A stretch of DNA of 64,000 nt from assembly GCF_049532985.1 (NCBI RefSeq), contig NZ_CP186693.1, positions 3,286,001 to 3,350,000 of the forward strand, written 5' to 3'. The notes under the pieces are model-generated. The model saw only the letters and a list, made by a program, of their open reading frames with translations. It searched no databases and had not been told where the DNA came from. The stretch is from Promicromonospora sp049532985 (GTDB lineage: Bacteria; Actinomycetota; Actinomycetes; Actinomycetales; Cellulomonadaceae). Position numbers and translations under genes: made by a program. Every line of letters begins with the position of its first letter. Position 1 is the first letter of the stretch. Of the stretch, positions 8,899-16,878 are shown in pieces.

Positions 8899-9369
8899 TC
8901 AGGCGTGCGGTGCGTCGCCGCCCCAGCGCGCGATGTCCTCCTCCGTCACGGTGACGGGACCTCGTGCGGGCTGGGTCATGCGGATGTGGTTGCCGAACGG
9001 GTCCCGGAACGCTGCGTCGACGCCGTAGGGCTGCTGGGTCGGCAGCTCCGTGAACTCGACGCCGAGGGCGCTGAGCCGCTCGTACTCCGCCTGGCAGTCG
9101 TCGGTGTTGAGGATGCAGGCCACGCCGAGCGCGCCCTTCGTGAGCAGGTCGCGCACCTGCGCGGCCGACTCCTCGCTCAGCGCGGGCGGCGCGGGAACCT
9201 CCAGCAGCAGGTGCCGGTCGGGGTCTGCGGGCAGCGCGACGGTGAGCCAGCGCATGAAACCCATGTCGACGTCGGCGCTCACCTCGAAACCGAGGGTGCC
9301 GACGTAGAAGTCGAGGGCCTCCTGCTGGTCGAGGACGCGGACGGCAGTGATGGCGATGGATGTGAGCAT
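8899..9369 (-). CDS. VOC family protein (glyoxalase/bleomycin-resistance fold)
   Basis: A 156-residue protein with the paired VOC modules (VLDQQEALDFYVGTLGF near the N-terminus, FRDPFGNHIRMTQP near the C-terminus; D-P-x-G-N is the typical metal-site strand). Functions in this family range from dioxygenase to antibiotic binding, and none can be assigned here. It lies 52 bases downstream of the AraC-type regulator gene on the same strand, a pairing seen often for such small VOC proteins. Confidence 0.8.
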   Translation of the reverse strand: MLTSIAITAVRVLDQQEALDFYVGTLGFEVSADVDMGFMRWLTVALPADPDRHLLLEVPAPPALSEESAAQVRDLLTKGALGVACILNTDDCQAEYERLSALGVEFTELPTQQPYGVDAAFRDPFGNHIRMTQPARGPVTVTEEDIARWGGDAPHA

Positions 9370-9421
9370 GCCGCCAATCTAGGGTCGGCCCCGCCGCGGC
9401 CGCTTCTCCGAAATCGCTCGA

Positions 9422-9883
9422 TCAGCGCGCGCCGGCAGGCCGGGTCCACGCCCGCGTGAAGCATCCGGGCGCGAGCAGCGGCGCCGCGGTCCGCCGGTAG
9501 GTGGTCGGGGACGCGCCGACGATGTCGTGGAACGCGCGGCTGAACGTGCCGAGGCTCTGGAACCCGACGGCGACCGACACCTCGGTCACGGGCGTCGCGG
9601 TGTCCCGCAGCAGCGCCATCGCCCGCTCGATCCGGCGCCGCTGGAGATACCGGTGCGGTGTCTCGCCGAACGCCGCCTTGAACGCGCGGATGAAGTGCGA
9701 CGGCGACACGTGGGCGACGGCGGCGAGCGCCGCGACGTCGAGCGGCTCCGCGAAGGAACGGTCGATGGCGTCACGCGCGCGCAGCAGGCGCCGGTTGTCG
9801 GCCTCGCGCGCGGCGGTCGCGCGGCCCCGCGCCAGGCGGGCGGGCGGCGCGCCGGACGGCGTCGTGCGCGTCGTGATGGCCAT
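9422..9883 (-). CDS. AraC-family transcriptional regulator (DNA-binding domain only)
   Basis: A 153-residue protein almost entirely composed of the double helix-turn-helix AraC domain: first HTH DVAALAAVAHVSPSHFIRAF, second HTH VTEVSVAVGFQSLGTFSRAF, ending in the family PTTYRR. There is no ligand-binding domain; the first 25 residues are basic and disordered. I placed the start at ATG 9883, because upstream in-frame codons run toward the end of the MerR gene. It probably controls the VOC gene that follows. Confidence 0.82.
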   Translation of the reverse strand: MAITTRTTPSGAPPARLARGRATAAREADNRRLLRARDAIDRSFAEPLDVAALAAVAHVSPSHFIRAFKAAFGETPHRYLQRRRIERAMALLRDTATPVTEVSVAVGFQSLGTFSRAFHDIVGASPTTYRRTAAPLLAPGCFTRAWTRPAGAR

Positions 9884-9924
9884 GGCACCAGGGTAGGGCC
9901 GGCTCCGCCTCCGGCAGGATGCGC

Positions 9925-10686
9925 TCAGCTCACCCGTTCCTGCCGGGTCCAGCCGGACCACCCGCGCTCCGCGAGCAGCGCCTCCAGACGACGGCCCCCG
10001 GGCACGGAGTCGAGCGCGATCGAGTCGAAGAGCTCGACGAGCCCCTGCTCCATCCCGCGTGCGGACTCGTCCGCCCAGTCCGCGTGCCGGTCGAGCAGGG
10101 CCGCCACCTTGTCCGCCACACCGGGCAGCCGGGGGTCGTCGGGCGCCCAGTCGACCCCTTCCCCGATCGCCCGGAGCACGGCGACGAACTCCTCGTCGTC
10201 GAGCAGCCGGCTCTTGGCCGCCATCGCCTGCGCCACCTGCTCGGGGGTCAGGACGGCCAGCGAGAGGATCCAGCTGTCCCGCTCGATCTCGACGACCCGC
10301 TCGGGGATACCGAGCTCACGCCACCGGTCGAGGTAGGCGGCGCCCTCCGGCGGAAGGGCCAGGCTGTCCCCCGCCGCGAGCCGGGCGATCCGGTCCCGGT
10401 GCCGTTCCCGTTCCTCGATCTCCGCGCGGAGCCGCGTGTCGATCTCGGCGACGGCTGCCGCGAGCTCGGCCTCGTCGGCCCGCAGCAGCTCCTGCACCCG
10501 CGCCAACGGCACCCCGGCGTCCGCGAGGATCTTGATCCGGATCAGGTCGACGGCGGCCTGCGCACCGTACCGCCGATATCCCGAGTGGTCGCGGGCGGGC
10601 TCGGGGAGCAGACCCTTGGCGTGGTAGTGCCGCACTGCGCGCGTCGTCACCCCGGCGTACGACGCGAGCTGGCTGATCGTCAGCAT
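9925..10686 (-). CDS. MerR-family transcriptional regulator
   Basis: A 253-residue regulator. Residues 1-70 are a canonical MerR winged helix (MLTISQLASYAGVTTRAVRHY, then GYRRYG), followed by a long dimerisation helix and a helical C-terminal effector domain of about 130 residues reminiscent of TipAS-like drug sensors. It is the third gene after the ABC ATPase and permease, 35 bases past the permease stop, so it is probably co-transcribed with and controls the exporter in response to a toxic compound. Confidence 0.85.
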   Translation of the reverse strand: MLTISQLASYAGVTTRAVRHYHAKGLLPEPARDHSGYRRYGAQAAVDLIRIKILADAGVPLARVQELLRADEAELAAAVAEIDTRLRAEIEERERHRDRIARLAAGDSLALPPEGAAYLDRWRELGIPERVVEIERDSWILSLAVLTPEQVAQAMAAKSRLLDDEEFVAVLRAIGEGVDWAPDDPRLPGVADKVAALLDRHADWADESARGMEQGLVELFDSIALDSVPGGRRLEALLAERGWSGWTRQERVS

Positions 10687-10721
10687 GTGCCCAGTCTCCT
10701 CTCCCGAGCCTGCCGCCCGGA

Positions 10722-11513
10722 CTACCGAACCGGCACGACGGCGAACTGCCGCCGCGCCCAGAGGTATCCGCCCAGCCCGATCACCACGCACCAGCCGACG
10801 GCGAGCCAGCCGTCCGCCCCGGCCGGGGTGCCGGCGACCAGTGCCCGGAGCGTCTCGATGACGGGCGTGAACGGCTGATGCTCGGCGAACTGGCGCAGCC
10901 CCGCGGGCATCTGGTCCGTGGGGACGAACCCGCTGCTGACGATCGGCAGCACCATCAGCACCAGCGGGGTGTTGCTCGCCGTCTCGACGCTTCCCGCGGC
11001 CAGCCCCATCGCGACGGTCAGCCACGTGAACGAGAACGCCAGGAGCAGCACGAGCCCGGCGGCAGCGAGCCAGTCGGCCGGCCCGGCGTCCGGCCGGAAC
11101 CCGAGCAGCAGCGCGAACCCGACCATCACCGAGAGCGCGAGCAGCGTGCGGACCACCGCGCCCAGGACGTGTCCGGCGAGCACCGACGTCCGGGCGATGT
11201 CCATGGTCCGGAACCGGTCGAACATCCCTCCGGTCCGGTCGATCGCGACGGCGACGGCGGTGCCGTTCGCCACGCTGGACACCGTCATGACCCAGATGCC
11301 GGGCACCAGGTAGGCCAGGTAGTCGGCGCGCGTGCCGCCGCCGTCGACCGGGAGGCCGGCACCGAGGGTGCCGCCGAACACGTAGACGAACAGCAGCAGG
11401 AACACGACCGGGATCGCGACCAGCATGAGGGCCAGCGACGGGTACCGGCTCAGGTGCCGCAGGTTGCGGCGCAGCATGGTCAGCGAGTCGCGGACGACGT
11501 ACGTGGCGCTCAT
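10722..11513 (-). CDS. ABC-2 type exporter permease (DrrB-like)
   Basis: A 263-residue membrane protein with six predicted helices and the ABC-2 transporter signature region near the end (LVLMVLPIVSSGFVPTDQMP). It pairs with the ATPase immediately upstream, whose stop overlaps this start by four bases (ATGA at 11510-11513), indicating translational coupling. DrrAB-type systems export drugs or lipids. The substrate here is unknown; the neighbouring MerR gene argues for an inducible toxic compound. Confidence 0.87.
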   Translation of the reverse strand: MSATYVVRDSLTMLRRNLRHLSRYPSLALMLVAIPVVFLLLFVYVFGGTLGAGLPVDGGGTRADYLAYLVPGIWVMTVSSVANGTAVAVAIDRTGGMFDRFRTMDIARTSVLAGHVLGAVVRTLLALSVMVGFALLLGFRPDAGPADWLAAAGLVLLLAFSFTWLTVAMGLAAGSVETASNTPLVLMVLPIVSSGFVPTDQMPAGLRQFAEHQPFTPVIETLRALVAGTPAGADGWLAVGWCVVIGLGGYLWARRQFAVVPVR

Positions 11514-12310
11514 CGTGCGGTCACCCCCTGGACGCCGGCCTCGTCGCCCGTCGGGGCGTGCCCGGTCAACGCGAGGAAGACGTCGTCGAGGTTCGTGCTC
11601 TCGCCGGGGACCTGCGCCTTGAGCTCGGCCGGCGTCCCCTCGGCGACGAGCCGCCCGCCGTCCAGGACGCCGACCCGGTCGGCCAGCGCGTCCGCCTCGT
11701 CCAGGTACTGGGTGGTCAGGAGCACGGTGACGCCGTCGGCCACCTGGTCCCGGACCACCTGCCAGACCTCCCGGCGGCTGCGCGGGTCGAGCCCGGTGGT
11801 GGGCTCGTCCAGGAAGATGAGCCGCGGCCGGGTGATCAGGGTCATCGCCAGGTCCAGCCGGCGCTTCATGCCGCCGGACCAGGTCAGGGCGCGGCGGTCG
11901 GCGGCGTCCACCAGGTCGAACCGGTCGAGCAGCGCCGCGACGTCGCGTGCGGCGTCGACCCGGCCGAGGTGGGCGAGGTCAGCCATGAGCCGCAGGTTCT
12001 CCCGGCCGGTGAGGAACGGGTCGATCGCGGAGAACTGGCCGGTGACGCCGATCCGTGCCCGGACGAGCGCGGCCGACCGCCGGACGTCGTGGCCGCCGAC
12101 CCGCACCACGCCCGCGTCGGCGGTCAGGAGCGTGGACAGGATGTTGACCATCGTCGTCTTGCCGGCGCCGTTCGGCCCCAGGAGCACGTACACGGAGCCG
12201 GCGGCGACGACGAGGTCCACGCCGTCGAGCACACGATGGTCGCCGAACGACTTGCGGAGCCCGGCGACCTCGATCGCGGGGGTCCCGGTGGTGCTGTCTG
12301 CTGTGGTCAT
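11510..12310 (-). CDS. ABC exporter ATP-binding subunit (DrrA-like)
   Basis: A 266-residue ATPase with Walker A (LLGPNGAGKTTMV), signature (LTWSGGMKRRLDLA), Walker B (LIFLDEPTTGLDP) and a switch histidine replaced by Gln in LLTTQYLDEAD, which is normal for DrrA. The C-terminal regulatory region with LDDVFLALTG is also typical of the daunorubicin-resistance group. It heads an operon with the permease and the MerR regulator. Confidence 0.9.
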   Translation of the reverse strand: MTTADSTTGTPAIEVAGLRKSFGDHRVLDGVDLVVAAGSVYVLLGPNGAGKTTMVNILSTLLTADAGVVRVGGHDVRRSAALVRARIGVTGQFSAIDPFLTGRENLRLMADLAHLGRVDAARDVAALLDRFDLVDAADRRALTWSGGMKRRLDLAMTLITRPRLIFLDEPTTGLDPRSRREVWQVVRDQVADGVTVLLTTQYLDEADALADRVGVLDGGRLVAEGTPAELKAQVPGESTNLDDVFLALTGHAPTGDEAGVQGVTAR

Positions 12311-12353
12311 GACCGCAGCGTGCAGGGTTGCCGCAGGGGCAAGGTCAAGCGGG

Positions 12354-12737
12354 TCAGTCGTCCGGCATCGAGCGGCGGGTGCCGACCGGGCCCGCCGCGC
12401 CTGGGAAGGCGAGGGAGCCCGCCGCGACCCACCACTCCATGACGTCGTACGCGAGGCGCCCGGCGACGACGGACGGGTCGCCGTCCGACAGGCGCGCCGC
12501 CTCGGCAGGGTCGCAGGCGAAGACGGACATGCCGCGGTAGGCCGGGTCGCTCTGCTCGCCGAACGGACCGTTCGCGACGATCAGGCCGCGGCGGGCCAGG
12601 TCGGCACGGTAGGCGAGGTGGCGAGCCTGGAGGGCGTCGAGCTCGTCGTCGGGCAGCTCGGGCGCGCGGTCCGGACGGCGCAGCACGACGACGGTGAGGA
12701 CGTCGAACGCCTCCGGGATGTCAGGGTTACGCGCCAC
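12354..12737 (-). CDS. YciI-like protein
   Basis: A 127-residue protein with a YCII-type ferredoxin-like fold: DLARRGLIVANGPFG and the segment GMSVFACDPAEAARLSDGDPSV correspond to the conserved core, where a His-Asp pair is usually proposed as the active site; here ARHLAYRADL supplies a histidine. No reaction is established. It is transcribed in the same direction as the exporter but separated by 43 bases from the ATPase start, so co-transcription is possible. Confidence 0.7.
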   Translation of the reverse strand: MARNPDIPEAFDVLTVVVLRRPDRAPELPDDELDALQARHLAYRADLARRGLIVANGPFGEQSDPAYRGMSVFACDPAEAARLSDGDPSVVAGRLAYDVMEWWVAAGSLAFPGAAGPVGTRRSMPDD

Positions 12738-12821
12738 CGTGTCAGGCTACGACCACCATCGCCGACGCGCGGCACAGAGCGGCGGAGCCTGGTCCCGCGC
12801 CGCGTGGTCGGGCCCTCTCTC

Positions 12822-12872
12822 GGAGGTGTGTTGCTCCGCGTAGACAATGTCTACTCTCAGCAACACACCTCC
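12822..12872. repeat. 51-bp palindromic element, copy A
   Basis: Arms 12821-12835 and 12859-12873 form a perfect 15-bp stem; inside it GTAGACAATGTCTAC (12840-12854) forms a second palindrome. The reverse complement of 12822-12872 matches 54294-54344 at 39 of 51 positions without gaps by my hand alignment. It lies between the stop of the SDR gene (12880) and the start of the YciI gene, and may act as a terminator for the former. No coding function. Confidence 0.85.
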
Positions 12873-12879
12873 GCGGGGG

Positions 12880-13782
12880 TCACTCCCCCGGCGTCGTGTA
12901 CGCGCCGGCCGCGATGTCCTGCACCAGGGTGGGGCCGGTCGGCTCCCAGCCGAGCCACTCCCGCGTCCGGGTGCTGGTCGCCGAGCCCTCCATACCGAAC
13001 CAGCGGCCGATCCAGCCGAAGTGCTCGGCGGCGTCGTCCGGGTCGATCGAGGCCACCGGCAGGTCGAGGACGCGGCCGATCGCCTCGGCGATCTCCCGGG
13101 TGGACACGCCCTCCTCGGCGGTCGCGTGCAGGCGTACGCCGGCCGGGGCCTTGGCCAGGGCGAGCGCGACGAGCCGGGCGGCGTCGGACCGGTGGACCGC
13201 CGCCCAGCGGTTGGTGCCGTCGCCCGGGTAGCCGGAGACGCCGCGGCGTCGGGCCGCCTCGACGACCGCGGCGACGAACCCGTGGTCGCCCGCGCCGTGG
13301 ACCGTGGGCGCGAACCGGAGGGCCACCGCGTGCACGTCGCGGTCGACGAGGCCGAGCGCCAGGTTCTCCGCGCCGCCGCGCGGCGAGTCCGGGCCGTGGG
13401 CCGGGGACGGGTCGTCCTCGGTGGCCGGGCGGCCGTCCGTCAACCCCGCGACGCCCGCCGCGAGCAGGAACGGCCGGCCCGTGCCGGACAGCGCCTCGCC
13501 GATGGTCTCGACGGCGGCACGCTCGGCCGCGTTCGACACGGCCGGGTTCGCGAAGTCGTGCTTGTTCGCGAGGTGCAGCACGGCGTCGGCGGCCGCGGCC
13601 CCGCGCCGGATGCCGTCGAGATCGTCCAGGTCGCCGCGCTGCACGCTGACGCCCTTGGCGGCCAGGGCGGACGCCGACGCGTCGGACCGGGCCAGCGCCG
13701 TGACCGTGTGACCGTCGGCGAGCAGCTCGTCGACGGCGGCAGAACCGATCCAGCCGGATGCTCCGGTGACGAATACCTGCAT
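12880..13782 (-). CDS. NAD(P)-dependent epimerase/dehydratase-like (atypical SDR)
   Basis: A 300-residue Rossmann-fold protein with the nucleotide motif GASGWIG at residues 7-13 and RGDLDD at about 50. No YxxxK catalytic pair is visible at the expected position (around GPDSPRGGAENLAL), so it may be a non-classical SDR acting as a redox sensor or as a reductase with altered chemistry. It is divergent from a TetR regulator, with a 21-bp palindrome in the shared upstream region, and is the likely target of that regulator. Confidence 0.8.
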   Translation of the reverse strand: MQVFVTGASGWIGSAAVDELLADGHTVTALARSDASASALAAKGVSVQRGDLDDLDGIRRGAAAADAVLHLANKHDFANPAVSNAAERAAVETIGEALSGTGRPFLLAAGVAGLTDGRPATEDDPSPAHGPDSPRGGAENLALGLVDRDVHAVALRFAPTVHGAGDHGFVAAVVEAARRRGVSGYPGDGTNRWAAVHRSDAARLVALALAKAPAGVRLHATAEEGVSTREIAEAIGRVLDLPVASIDPDDAAEHFGWIGRWFGMEGSATSTRTREWLGWEPTGPTLVQDIAAGAYTTPGE

Positions 13783-13811
13783 GGTGGAGTCCTTCCAGTG
13801 ATGTCAGTGAC

Positions 13812-13832
13812 TGATGTCAGCCACCGACATCA
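13812..13832. promoter_or_regulatory. Palindrome between SDR and TetR genes (candidate TetR operator)
   Basis: TGATGTC (13812-13818) and GACATCA (13826-13832) are perfect arms with a 7-base spacer. The motif TGATGTCAG is repeated just upstream (from 13799), and a related AGTCAGTCGCTGTCA stretch lies near 13845-13859, so two sites may exist, one in front of each divergent gene. Confidence 0.55.
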
Positions 13833-13876
13833 CCGTACGCCTGAAGTCAGTCGCTGTCATCATCTAGACTGCGCGC

Positions 13877-14476
13877 ATGGCCCGATGGCAACCCGGTACG
13901 AGCGGACGACTGCAGGCTGCTGCCCTGGAGCTGTTCGCCAGCCGCGGCTACGAGCAGACGACGGCCGCCGAGATCGCCCAGGCGGTGGGGCTCACCGAGC
14001 GAACCTTCTTCCGGCACTTCACCGACAAGCGCGAGGTGTTGTTCCGCGGGCAGGAACAGCTGACCGACGCGTTCCTCCGGGGCATCACGGCGGCGCCGGA
14101 CGACGCCACGCCGATGGACGTCGTGGCCGCCGGGCTGGACTCCGGAACGGCGATCTTCCCCGACGAGCGCCGACCGCACTCCCGCCTGCGGCAGTCCGTG
14201 ATCGTGCAGAACCCCGCCCTGCAGGAACGGGAACGGCACAAGATGTCCCACCTGGCAGCGACGATCGGCGACGCGCTACGGGCCCGCGGCGTCGGCGAGC
14301 CTGCGGCGACCCTCGCCGCGGAGTCCGCGAGCACGGTGTTCGGCATCGCGTTCATCCAGTGGATCCGCGAGGGCGAGGACCGCTCGCTCACGGAGATATC
14401 CCGGACCGTGCTGAGCGAGCTGCGCGGCCTGGCGGGCGGAAGCCCCGCCCAGCACCCTGCCCGGCACCCTGCCTAG
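13877..14476 (+). CDS. TetR-family transcriptional regulator
   Basis: A 199-residue repressor. The N-terminal HTH is clear (TTAAEIAQAVGLTERTFFRHF at about residues 30-50); the remaining helical domain would bind the inducer and dimerise. It is divergent from the SDR gene at 12880-13782, with palindromic sequences in the 94-base gap, so it probably represses both. Its stop overlaps the stop of the convergent zinc-finger gene by three bases (CTAG at 14473-14476). Confidence 0.88.
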   Translation: MARWQPGTSGRLQAAALELFASRGYEQTTAAEIAQAVGLTERTFFRHFTDKREVLFRGQEQLTDAFLRGITAAPDDATPMDVVAAGLDSGTAIFPDERRPHSRLRQSVIVQNPALQERERHKMSHLAATIGDALRARGVGEPAATLAAESASTVFGIAFIQWIREGEDRSLTEISRTVLSELRGLAGGSPAQHPARHPA

Positions 14477-14760
14477 CGCAGCGAGGCCAGGACCGCAGTC
14501 GGCACCGACGCCTCGTCCACGTAGCACCAGCCCCAGCCCTCGCCCGGCTCGATCGACCGCATGAGCGGGTGCCCCGTGGCCTCGAAGTGTGCGGTGGCGT
14601 GCTTGGCCGGCGAGGAGTCGCAGCAGCCGACCTGCCCGCACACGAGGCAGCTGCGCAGGTGCACCCACGTGCCACCCAGGGCGAGGCACTCCGGGCAGCC
14701 CTCCCGCTCGGCGGGCTCGAGGACGGCGACCTGGTCCAGGTGCGTGCAGTCGGTGCTCAT
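14473..14760 (-). CDS. UBP-type zinc finger protein
   Basis: A 95-residue protein that is essentially one UBP (ubiquitin-hydrolase-type) zinc finger. Cys and His ligands occur in CTHLD, CPEC, CLVCGQVGCC and HATAHFEATGHP, the spacing of the eukaryotic ZnF-UBP domain that in eukaryotes binds the ubiquitin C-terminus. Stand-alone versions are widespread in actinomycetes, role unknown. I use ATG 14760 (MSTDCTHL); an ATG at 14805 would add 15 basic residues. Confidence 0.85.
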   Translation of the reverse strand: MSTDCTHLDQVAVLEPAEREGCPECLALGGTWVHLRSCLVCGQVGCCDSSPAKHATAHFEATGHPLMRSIEPGEGWGWCYVDEASVPTAVLASLR

Positions 14761-14883
14761 GGTCTCGTCCTCACGTCGATCGGCGGGCTCCCGGCGCGGC
14801 CGCATCGCGCGCCTGCCGGAATTCTAGGCCGCCACGGCGTCTCGTTCGACGGTGGCAGCACATCCCCCGAGCCCCGGCATGCC

Positions 14884-14911
14884 GCCCGCCCCGACCGACG
14901 CCGGGGCGGGC
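14884..14911 (-). terminator. Hairpin terminator after acdS
   Basis: A perfect 10-bp stem (14884-14893 with 14902-14911) and an 8-base loop, starting 6 bases past the stop codon at 14918. Confidence 0.6.
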
Positions 14912-14917
14912 GAGCGC

Positions 14918-15943
14918 TCAGTGGTCGGCGAAGAGGCCGCCGTACGCGTTCAGGGCCGGCTGGCCGCCCAGGTGGGCGTAGAGCACGGTGCTGTCGGCGG
15001 GAATGTCGCCGCCGGTCACGAGGTCGACCAGGCCGGCCATCGACTTGCCCTCGTAGACGGAGTCGATGATCACGCCCTCCAGACGCCCGGTCAGCCGGAT
15101 GGCCTCCAGCGTGGACTCCACGGGAATCCCGTACTCGTCGCCGGCCCACCCCGGCAGCACGATGATCTCGTCCTCGCGCAGCGGGCGGCCCACCCCGATG
15201 AGCTCCGCCGTGGAGCGGGCGATCCGAGCCACCTGGTCGCGGGTCTCGTCGAGCTTCGCGCTGGCGTCGATGCCGATCACGCGCCGCGGACGGCCGCCCG
15301 CCTCCTCCAGCGCCGCGAACCCGGCGATCATGCCCGCCAATGTGGACCCGGTGACCGCGCACACGACGACGGTGTCGAAGAAGACGCCCAGCTCACGCTC
15401 CTGCTCCTGCACCTCGTACGCCCAGCGCGCGAACCCGAGGCCGCCCAGCCGGTGGTCGGAGGCTCCGGCCGGGATCGCGTACGGGGTGCCGCCGCGCTCG
15501 GTGACGTCGTCGATCGCGCGGGCCCAGGAGTCCTTGAAGCCGATGCCGAACCCGGCCGGGTCGAGCCGCACCTCGGCGCCCATGATCCGGCTGAGCATGA
15601 TGTTGCCGACGCGGTCGGCGACCGAGTCCGGCCAGTTCACCCAGTTCTCCTGGACCAGCACGGCCTTCAGCCCCAGCGACGCCGCTACGGCCGCGACCTG
15701 GCGCGTGTGGTTGGACTGGTAGCCGCCGATCGACACCAGGGTGTCCGCACCCTGGGCGAGCGCGTCCGGCACCAGGTACTCCAGCTTGCGGGTCTTGTTA
15801 CCGCCGTAGGCGAGACCCGCGTTGCAGTCCTCGCGCTTGGCCCAGATCTCGGCGCCGCCGAGGTGGGCCGTGAGGCGCGGCATCGGGTGGACCGGGCTCG
15901 GGCCGAAGGTGAGGGGGTGGCGGGGGAAGTCGGACAGGGGCAT
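14918..15943 (-). CDS. acdS: 1-aminocyclopropane-1-carboxylate (ACC) deaminase
   Basis: A 341-residue PLP enzyme that opens ACC, the plant ethylene precursor, to 2-oxobutyrate and ammonia. The PLP lysine is K50 in GGNKTRKLEYL; the loop GGYQSNHTR holds S77. The residues distinguishing true ACC deaminases from D-cysteine desulfhydrases are present: Y297-E298 in VYEGKSM and L325 in YAHLGG, matching Y294, E295 and L322 of the Pseudomonas enzyme. Length matches the family. It starts three bases after the stop of its GntR regulator, so the two form an operon. In plant-associated bacteria the enzyme lowers ethylene and yields nitrogen. Confidence 0.93.
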   Translation of the reverse strand: MPLSDFPRHPLTFGPSPVHPMPRLTAHLGGAEIWAKREDCNAGLAYGGNKTRKLEYLVPDALAQGADTLVSIGGYQSNHTRQVAAVAASLGLKAVLVQENWVNWPDSVADRVGNIMLSRIMGAEVRLDPAGFGIGFKDSWARAIDDVTERGGTPYAIPAGASDHRLGGLGFARWAYEVQEQERELGVFFDTVVVCAVTGSTLAGMIAGFAALEEAGGRPRRVIGIDASAKLDETRDQVARIARSTAELIGVGRPLREDEIIVLPGWAGDEYGIPVESTLEAIRLTGRLEGVIIDSVYEGKSMAGLVDLVTGGDIPADSTVLYAHLGGQPALNAYGGLFADH

Positions 15944-15946
15944 GGG

Positions 15947-16789
15947 TTACTCCTCGTCAGCGGGTGGGGCGGCGGGCGGGGCGGCGGGCGGGGCGGCGGG
16001 GACGGCCGCGGGCGGATCGGCGGGGACGGCCGCGGGCAGGTCGGCGGGCGCGGCCGCGGGCGGGTCGGCAGGCAGGGGCGCGGGCAGGTCGGCGGGCGCG
16101 GCCGCGGGCGGGGCGGCGGGCACGGCTCCGGGCGGGTCGGCGGCCTCGTCGGTCGGCAGGGTGTACCAGGTGTCGAAGGCGACGGCGGCCGCTGCCTCCA
16201 CGTCGCCGGCGGCGCACAGCCGGATCAGGTCGTCGTGCCGGGCGAAGGACGCCCGCCCGCCCAGCGACGAGAAGCGCAGCCGTTCGGCCCGGCGCAGCAC
16301 GGGCGTGAACTGGTCCAGCACCGAGGCCAGCGCCCGGTTCGCCGCCACGGCGACGGGCACGTGGTGCAGGGCGTCGTCAGCACGCAGCGCCCCGTCGACG
16401 TCGCCCCGCTCGATCGCCGCGCGGAACTCGCGGGCGGCGTCGCGCATGGTGGCGAGGTCGCCGTCGGTGAGGCCGGGCACGGCGTCACGCACTGCCACCT
16501 GGTGCATCGCGGCGACGACGTCGCGTGCACCGCGCACCTCGCGCAGGTCCAGCGAGGCGACCGTCGTGGAGCTGCCGGGCCGGGCCACGACCAGCCCGGC
16601 GTCGGCCAGGCGGAGCAGCGCCTCCCGCACCGGGGTACGGCTGACGCCGAGCCACGCCGCGAGGTCGCCGTCGCGCAGCTGCTCCCCCGGGGCGAAGCTG
16701 CCGTCGACGATGGCGTCGCGCAGGCGGCCGTAGACGTCGTCGCGCAGGAGTCGGCGGCCGATGGCGGGGACGCTCGCTGGGATGGGCAT
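15947..16789 (-). CDS. GntR-family regulator (FadR/FCD type) with Ala/Pro-rich tail
   Basis: A 280-residue regulator. Residues 15-70 form the GntR winged helix (GDLAAWLGVSRTPVREALLRL) and residues 80-212 an FCD-type helical ligand-binding domain. The last 67 residues are a low-complexity tail of repeated PADxP/PAAxP motifs that the family lacks, encoded by imperfect GC-rich repeats at 15957-16150. It precedes acdS by three bases and probably controls it. A perfect 16-bp palindrome overlaps its ATG, suggesting autoregulation. No Shine-Dalgarno sequence is visible upstream of the ATG, so the mRNA may be leaderless. Confidence 0.87.
   Translation of the reverse strand: MPIPASVPAIGRRLLRDDVYGRLRDAIVDGSFAPGEQLRDGDLAAWLGVSRTPVREALLRLADAGLVVARPGSSTTVASLDLREVRGARDVVAAMHQVAVRDAVPGLTDGDLATMRDAAREFRAAIERGDVDGALRADDALHHVPVAVAANRALASVLDQFTPVLRRAERLRFSSLGGRASFARHDDLIRLCAAGDVEAAAAVAFDTWYTLPTDEAADPPGAVPAAPPAAAPADLPAPLPADPPAAAPADLPAAVPADPPAAVPAAPPAAPPAAPPADEE
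15957..16150. repeat. Imperfect GC-rich tandem repeats encoding the GntR tail
   Basis: Short units related to GGCGGGCGGGGC and GACGGCCGCGGGCGGATCGGC repeat through the 3' end of the GntR gene. They keep frame and encode (P)AA/AD-x-P repeats. Confidence 0.75.
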
Positions 16790-16803
16790 GCAATATATTG
16801 CAT
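16788..16803. promoter_or_regulatory. Perfect 16-bp palindrome at the GntR start codon (candidate operator)
   Basis: ATGCAATATATTGCAT is perfectly symmetric and AT-rich in a GC-rich setting; its first two bases overlap the GntR start codon. FadR/FCD-type GntR proteins bind such short palindromes, so self-repression of the regulator-acdS operon is likely. Confidence 0.6.
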
Positions 16804-16878
16804 ACTAGATCGCCAGCCCTGGCAAGAGCCGGGTAGCCCGGCTGTCCTGGCACCGGCTGACTCCGCGGTCCGGCGCAC

